This document shows, piece by piece, positions 61,684 to 64,000 of a stretch of DNA of 64,000 bases. The stretch is from Chloroflexota bacterium (GTDB taxonomy: Bacteria; Chloroflexota; Anaerolineae; Aggregatilineales; Phototrophicaceae), in assembly GCA_028875185.1 (NCBI GenBank), contig JAPPFH010000076.1:1-64000 (forward strand). Direction: 5' to 3'. A model generated the notes under the pieces. That model ran no database searches. It worked only from the letters and a program-made list of their open reading frames with translations, and was not told where the DNA came from. How positions within the stretch are numbered: position 1 is the first letter of the stretch; each line of letters opens with the position of its first letter. The position numbers and the translations under genes were made by a program.

Positions 61684-61962
61684 ATGACCGAGTCTGAACA
61701 AATTACTCGCCATGAACGCGAAATCGGCGAATTGCGCGGCAAGCTGGATGCGCTGGCGACGAAGGAGTTCGTCCGCGAAATCGTGCAAGAGCAGACGAAA
61801 GAACTGAACCAGAAATTTGACTCCAAGTTCGACATTATCGATAGTCGCCTCAAAGAAATGAGCGACCGCCAGCAGCGTTTCAAGGGCATCGGCCAGGCGC
61901 TTGGTTTTGGTCTTCCGTTTCTGGTAAGCGCGCTCGCGCTGGCCGCTGTTTTCCTCAAATAG
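61684..61962 (+). CDS. Coiled-coil protein with C-terminal membrane helix
   Basis: 92 aa from ATG 61684, with GAGGA about 9 nt upstream. The coiled coil (ITRHEREIGELRGKLDALAT, FDSKFDIIDSRLKEMSDRQQ) is followed by a helix at about 72-90 (GFGLPFLVSALALAAVFLK). A paralog of the gene at 20177, sharing the HEREIG--RGKL-ALATKEFVR block. It lies between fragments R2 and R3. No known function; it may oligomerise at the membrane. Confidence 0.75.
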   Translation: MTESEQITRHEREIGELRGKLDALATKEFVREIVQEQTKELNQKFDSKFDIIDSRLKEMSDRQQRFKGIGQALGFGLPFLVSALALAAVFLK

Positions 61963-62009
61963 CTGCTGGTATCCCGCATTAAGATTCGCCGCAGAAGGCT
62001 TCCATAAGG

Positions 62010-62147
62010 AACATCCAACTCCTTGACCTAACCATCCGCGCTCACGTCGCCGGCTGCCATGACGATGGCGATGGCGGCGTGGTCGGCTGTGGCGCGGCGC
62101 TGGATATTCGCCCGCCCATTACGCCGCGGGGAAACCTTGAAGTATGA
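62010..62147 (+). pseudogene. DUF262 5'-end fragment R3
   Basis: The frame NIQLLDLTIRAHVAGCHDDG, then DGGVVGCGAALDIRPPITP, extends as far as the RPP motif, the longest copy together with R6. No ATG precedes it (ATA at the expected place), so it is unlikely to be translated. The stop is at 62145. Confidence 0.8.
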
Positions 62148-62181
62148 TACAATCGCGGTAGCATAACGATGTATTTGATCA

Positions 62182-62493
62182 GTGTCGAGGCAGCAGGCAG
62201 TGGAAGCTACACACTTGGTTATTAGTATCGAAGGGGCCTTAGCGATTGCCGCGGCAATTGTAGGCGGCGCATTCGGTATCTATAGAGCGTCTGCTAACGC
62301 CCACGCTGAAATCAGATCAATCCTCGCCGCTCATTCGGAGAAGTTCAATACCATAAACGAGCGATTCAATATGATAAACGAGCGATTCAACACCATGAAC
62401 GAGCGCTTCAACGCCATAGACGAGCGCTTAAACGCTCTGCAAGCGGAGATTAAGCGCGTTGATGACAAGGTGGACAAGCTAGGCGATAGCTAG
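62182..62493 (+). CDS. Membrane-anchored heptad-repeat protein
   Basis: 103 aa (GTG 62182; GTG 62200 is an alternative). An N-terminal membrane helix (IEGALAIAAAIVGGAFGIY) precedes perfect 7-residue repeats (NERFNTI, NERFNMI, NERFNTM, then DERLNAL), encoded by 21-bp tandem repeats at about 62343-62440, ending in KRVDDKVDKLGDS. It should form a parallel coiled coil projecting from the membrane. Repeat number could vary by slippage. It lies between R3 and R4. Confidence 0.75.
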   Translation: MSRQQAVEATHLVISIEGALAIAAAIVGGAFGIYRASANAHAEIRSILAAHSEKFNTINERFNMINERFNTMNERFNAIDERLNALQAEIKRVDDKVDKLGDS

Positions 62494-62540
62494 AGATTTC
62501 TCAGCCTCGTGATGCGTTGCGATTGTTTGTCGAAATAAGA

Positions 62541-62687
62541 ACCCACCAGCTTGACCTCGCCGTCCATGATTTCGTCGCTGGCTGCCATGACGATGGCGAT
62601 GGGGGCGTGTTCGGCTATGGCGGCAAGCGAGGCAAGATCAGATCTTGCAATAAGAAAGCGCGACAGAAAAAGAATGTGCTAGACTAG
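62541..62687 (+). pseudogene. DUF262 5'-end fragment R4
   Basis: The frame THQLDLAVHDFVAGCHDDGD, then GGVFGYGGK, is homologous until about 62624, after which unrelated basic residues run to a stop at 62685. No initiation codon precedes it. It is the most diverged copy at the amino-acid level but keeps an open frame. Confidence 0.75.
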
Positions 62688-62719
62688 GCAAAGTTTGGAA
62701 TACCGGAGGAACAGGGACA

Positions 62720-62965
62720 ATGCAAGCGCAGGACTTTTATGCGCGGATGGATGATTTTGAAAGACGTCTGCAACGGGTCGAAGAACATAAAACGCGCTTC
62801 GACCAGATTGACAGGCGCTTCGACCAGATTGACGCTCGCTTCGACCGCATAGACGGCAAGGCGGTCGCGCAGGGGCAGATTTTCGTGGAGCTGCAAGCGG
62901 GGCAGCAGCGCATCGAGAGCAAGGTAGACAGAATCCTGAGTCATCTCAGCGTCGATTCCGAGTAG
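62720..62965 (+). CDS. Small coiled-coil protein
   Basis: 81 aa, with GGAGG 12 nt upstream of ATG 62720. Almost wholly coiled coil with RFDQIDR/RFDQIDA/RFDRIDG heptads encoded by near-identical 21-bp units (about 62800-62860), and a C-terminal helix (GQQRIESKVDRILSHLSV). No membrane helix. It resembles the heptad region of the gene at 62182. It lies between R4 and R5. Confidence 0.7.
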   Translation: MQAQDFYARMDDFERRLQRVEEHKTRFDQIDRRFDQIDARFDRIDGKAVAQGQIFVELQAGQQRIESKVDRILSHLSVDSE

Positions 62966-62997
62966 GCGATGAAGGCGCGCGATGAGCGGGGATGCCA

Positions 62998-63156
62998 ATG
63001 AAAATCCAACCGCTAGACCTAACCGTGCGCGGCCTCGTCGCCGGCTGCCGCTTACTCTTTGACGAAGCCCATCGGTTTGTAAGGCACGTCCAAATGCTCA
63101 ATGATGGCGTCCAGCTTCCGAGAGTTCTCTGCGACCATATCAGTCAAGCCCAATAG
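62998..63156 (+). pseudogene. DUF262 5'-end fragment R5 (shortest)
   Basis: ATG 62998 reads MKIQPLDLTVRGLVAGC and homology stops at about 63048, just where the oppositely oriented small gene ends (its stop is at 63052). The frame then runs through the antisense of that gene to 63156. The abrupt end suggests an insertion breakpoint at 63048-63051. Confidence 0.75.
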
Positions 63157-63264
63157 CGCCGCTTCAAAATCATCCACCTTGTCAAACAGCGCATCCTGGG
63201 CGACCCGAACAGTATGAATCTCGTCATTCACACGTTTGAAGCGAATGTCGGTCTCGGCCATCAC
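63052..63264 (-). CDS. Small coiled-coil protein (opposite strand)
   Basis: 70 aa (GTG 63264 or ATG 63261, with GGAG upstream). Helical and charged (DIRFKRVNDEIHTVRVAQDA, LFDKVDDFEAALLGLTDMV), ending LDVPYKPMGFVKE. Similar in size and character to its array neighbours, but the only one on the minus strand. Function unknown. Confidence 0.65.
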   Translation of the reverse strand: MMAETDIRFKRVNDEIHTVRVAQDALFDKVDDFEAALLGLTDMVAENSRKLDAIIEHLDVPYKPMGFVKE

Positions 63265-63364
63265 AGCTTGACTCCTGAATTGTATTCGACTTTATTCAGC
63301 ATAGCTTGAATCAGTTTTGCCGCCAAACTATTCTCCACCGTCCCTCTGTGCCTCTGTGTCAAAA

Positions 63365-63511
63365 GTCCATCACCACGACCTCACCGTCAGCGACCTCGTC
63401 GCCGGCTATCGCGACGAGGGCGATGGCGGCGTAGTCGGCTACGGCGGGGCGCTGGATATCCGGCCGCCTTCATTGACAATGCGGTCAGAACTGATACACT
63501 GTGTAAGATAG
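63365..63511 (+). pseudogene. DUF262 5'-end fragment R6
   Basis: The frame KVHHHDLTVSDLVAGYRDEG, then DGGVVGYGGALDIRPP, is homologous up to 63470, then unrelated to a stop at 63509. It has the YRDEG and GYGG residues closest to intact DUF262 proteins. It is preceded by a CCCTCTGTGCCTCTGTGTC phrase (about 63342-63360) and followed by the antitoxin gene. Confidence 0.8.
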
Positions 63512-63532
63512 ACTGGCCCAGGGTTTGCAAGC

Positions 63533-63763
63533 ATGGAAACCTACACCGTTGAAAAAGCTCAAAATAGCCTGAACGAACTGCTTTCGGAGGCGCATAAAGG
63601 CAAGACTGTCTTAATCGCCGCGGATAATGGCTGGGCGGTAAAGCTCGTTCCTACCCCGATTCGGGCAAAGAAGCCGCGAAAAGCCGGCAGCGCCCGCGGA
63701 CAAATATGGATGTCCGACGATTTTGATGACCCCCTCGAAGACTTCGCCGACTATATGGAATGA
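63533..63763 (+). CDS. Phd/YefM-type antitoxin
   Basis: 76 aa. The N-terminal METYTVEKAQNSLNELLSEA followed by KGKTVLIAADNGWAVKLVP is the Phd/YefM fold that binds DNA and dimerises; the acidic C-terminus (DDFDDPLEDFADYME) should wrap the toxin. It ends inside the ATG of the toxin gene (ATGA overlap). It should repress its own operon and neutralise the toxin. Confidence 0.9.
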   Translation: METYTVEKAQNSLNELLSEAHKGKTVLIAADNGWAVKLVPTPIRAKKPRKAGSARGQIWMSDDFDDPLEDFADYME

Positions 63764-64000
63764 ATTTCCTGCTTGATACGCATGCCTTCCTATGGTTTGT
63801 AAACGACCATTTCTCGTTTAGCGCGACAGCGAAAGACATCATTGAGGAACAGCAAAGCCTCGTCTATCTCAGCGCCGCCAGCATCTGGGAGATGGCGATA
63901 AAGTCCAGCTTGGAAAAGCTTGCCCTGCCGGCTTCTCTTCAACAGTTTGTCGAAACGCATATCGCCAAGAATGAATTTGGCGTCCTGCAAATTACGGCGG
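63760..64000 (+). CDS. PIN-domain toxin (VapC-like), truncated by the window end
   Basis: 80 residues visible. The PIN signature begins MNFLLDTHAFLWFVNDHFSF with the first catalytic Asp6, then SAASIWEMAIKSSLEKLALP with the conserved Glu. Such toxins are ribonucleases that cut tRNA or rRNA when the antitoxin is lost. It overlaps the antitoxin stop by 4 nt. The C-terminal acidic residues lie beyond the window. Confidence 0.9.
   Translation, partial: MNFLLDTHAFLWFVNDHFSFSATAKDIIEEQQSLVYLSAASIWEMAIKSSLEKLALPASLQQFVETHIAKNEFGVLQITA

Noticed and set aside
60786..63511. CRISPR array
   Set aside because: The repeats are 50-115 bp, coding in origin, diverged and spaced 370-730 bp with genes between them; there are no cas genes.

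Overview
The window looks like chromosome from an uncultured member of the Chloroflexota (Anaerolineae-like). This is an inference from gene content and style: a GC-rich host, many solute-binding-protein ABC importers, membrane-anchored TPR proteins with Pro/Thr linkers, LysM/SH3/CARDB surface proteins, an M29 aminopeptidase, a TrpB2-type tryptophan synthase and an archaeal-like methionyl-tRNA synthetase. Housekeeping genes (metG, hemB, trpB2, cfa) argue against a plasmid. I saw no rRNA, tRNA or CRISPR array.

Layout. 1-5.6 kb: a methyltransferase, a secreted SH3b/CARDB protein, an orphan LolD-type ATPase, a HEAT-repeat protein, a thiolase 3' relic and an anchored TPR protein. 5.9-9.8 kb: a family-5 peptide-type ABC importer (binding protein and two permeases, no ATPase). 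9.83-11.86 kb: metG, preceded by a promoter, a methionine-containing leader peptide and a four-segment transcription attenuator. 11.9-15 kb: two A/T-richer genes of unknown function, then an M29 aminopeptidase with an overlapping upstream ORF. 15.1-23.2 kb: a CUT1 sugar importer, a Gfo/Idh oxidoreductase and an FGGY kinase. This operon is interrupted at 18.45-20.6 kb by a rearranged segment holding an exonuclease-BRCT gene, a coiled-coil membrane gene and duplicated scraps of the flanking operon genes. 23.3-39.4 kb: scattered metabolic genes (DUF1801, PHP phosphatase, CFA synthase, LuxR regulator, SDR, two-member C26 family, DinB, flavoprotein, CPA2 antiporter, tandem PLP decarboxylases, TSUP exporter, nitroreductase, hemB). 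39.4-47.1 kb: a tandem triplication of large GT-C-like membrane proteins, the first copy broken by one nonsense codon. 47.1-58.9 kb: C26 amidotransferase, a double FtsX permease, an orphan Flp-type pilin, M42 peptidase, LysM lipoprotein, trpB2, two TPR proteins and an FkbM methyltransferase.

59.1-64 kb is an accessory island. It opens with an EcoRI-type adenine methylase and an unknown partner gene. Six diverged, 3'-truncated copies of the first ~15-40 codons of a DUF262 (GmrSD-N-like) gene follow. Each is followed by a different small gene: four are short coiled-coil or membrane-anchored proteins, and the last is a Phd/PIN toxin-antitoxin pair that runs off the window.

The two strongest signals are the metG leader, whose Met codons, alternative stems and terminator fit ribosome-mediated attenuation, and the DUF262 5'-end repeat/cassette-like array. 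GC-rich hairpin repeats of one family (GTAGGGGCG...CGCCC) sit in most long intergenic gaps. Several promoters place an extended -10 box about 6-7 nt before an initiation codon, which suggests leaderless transcripts.
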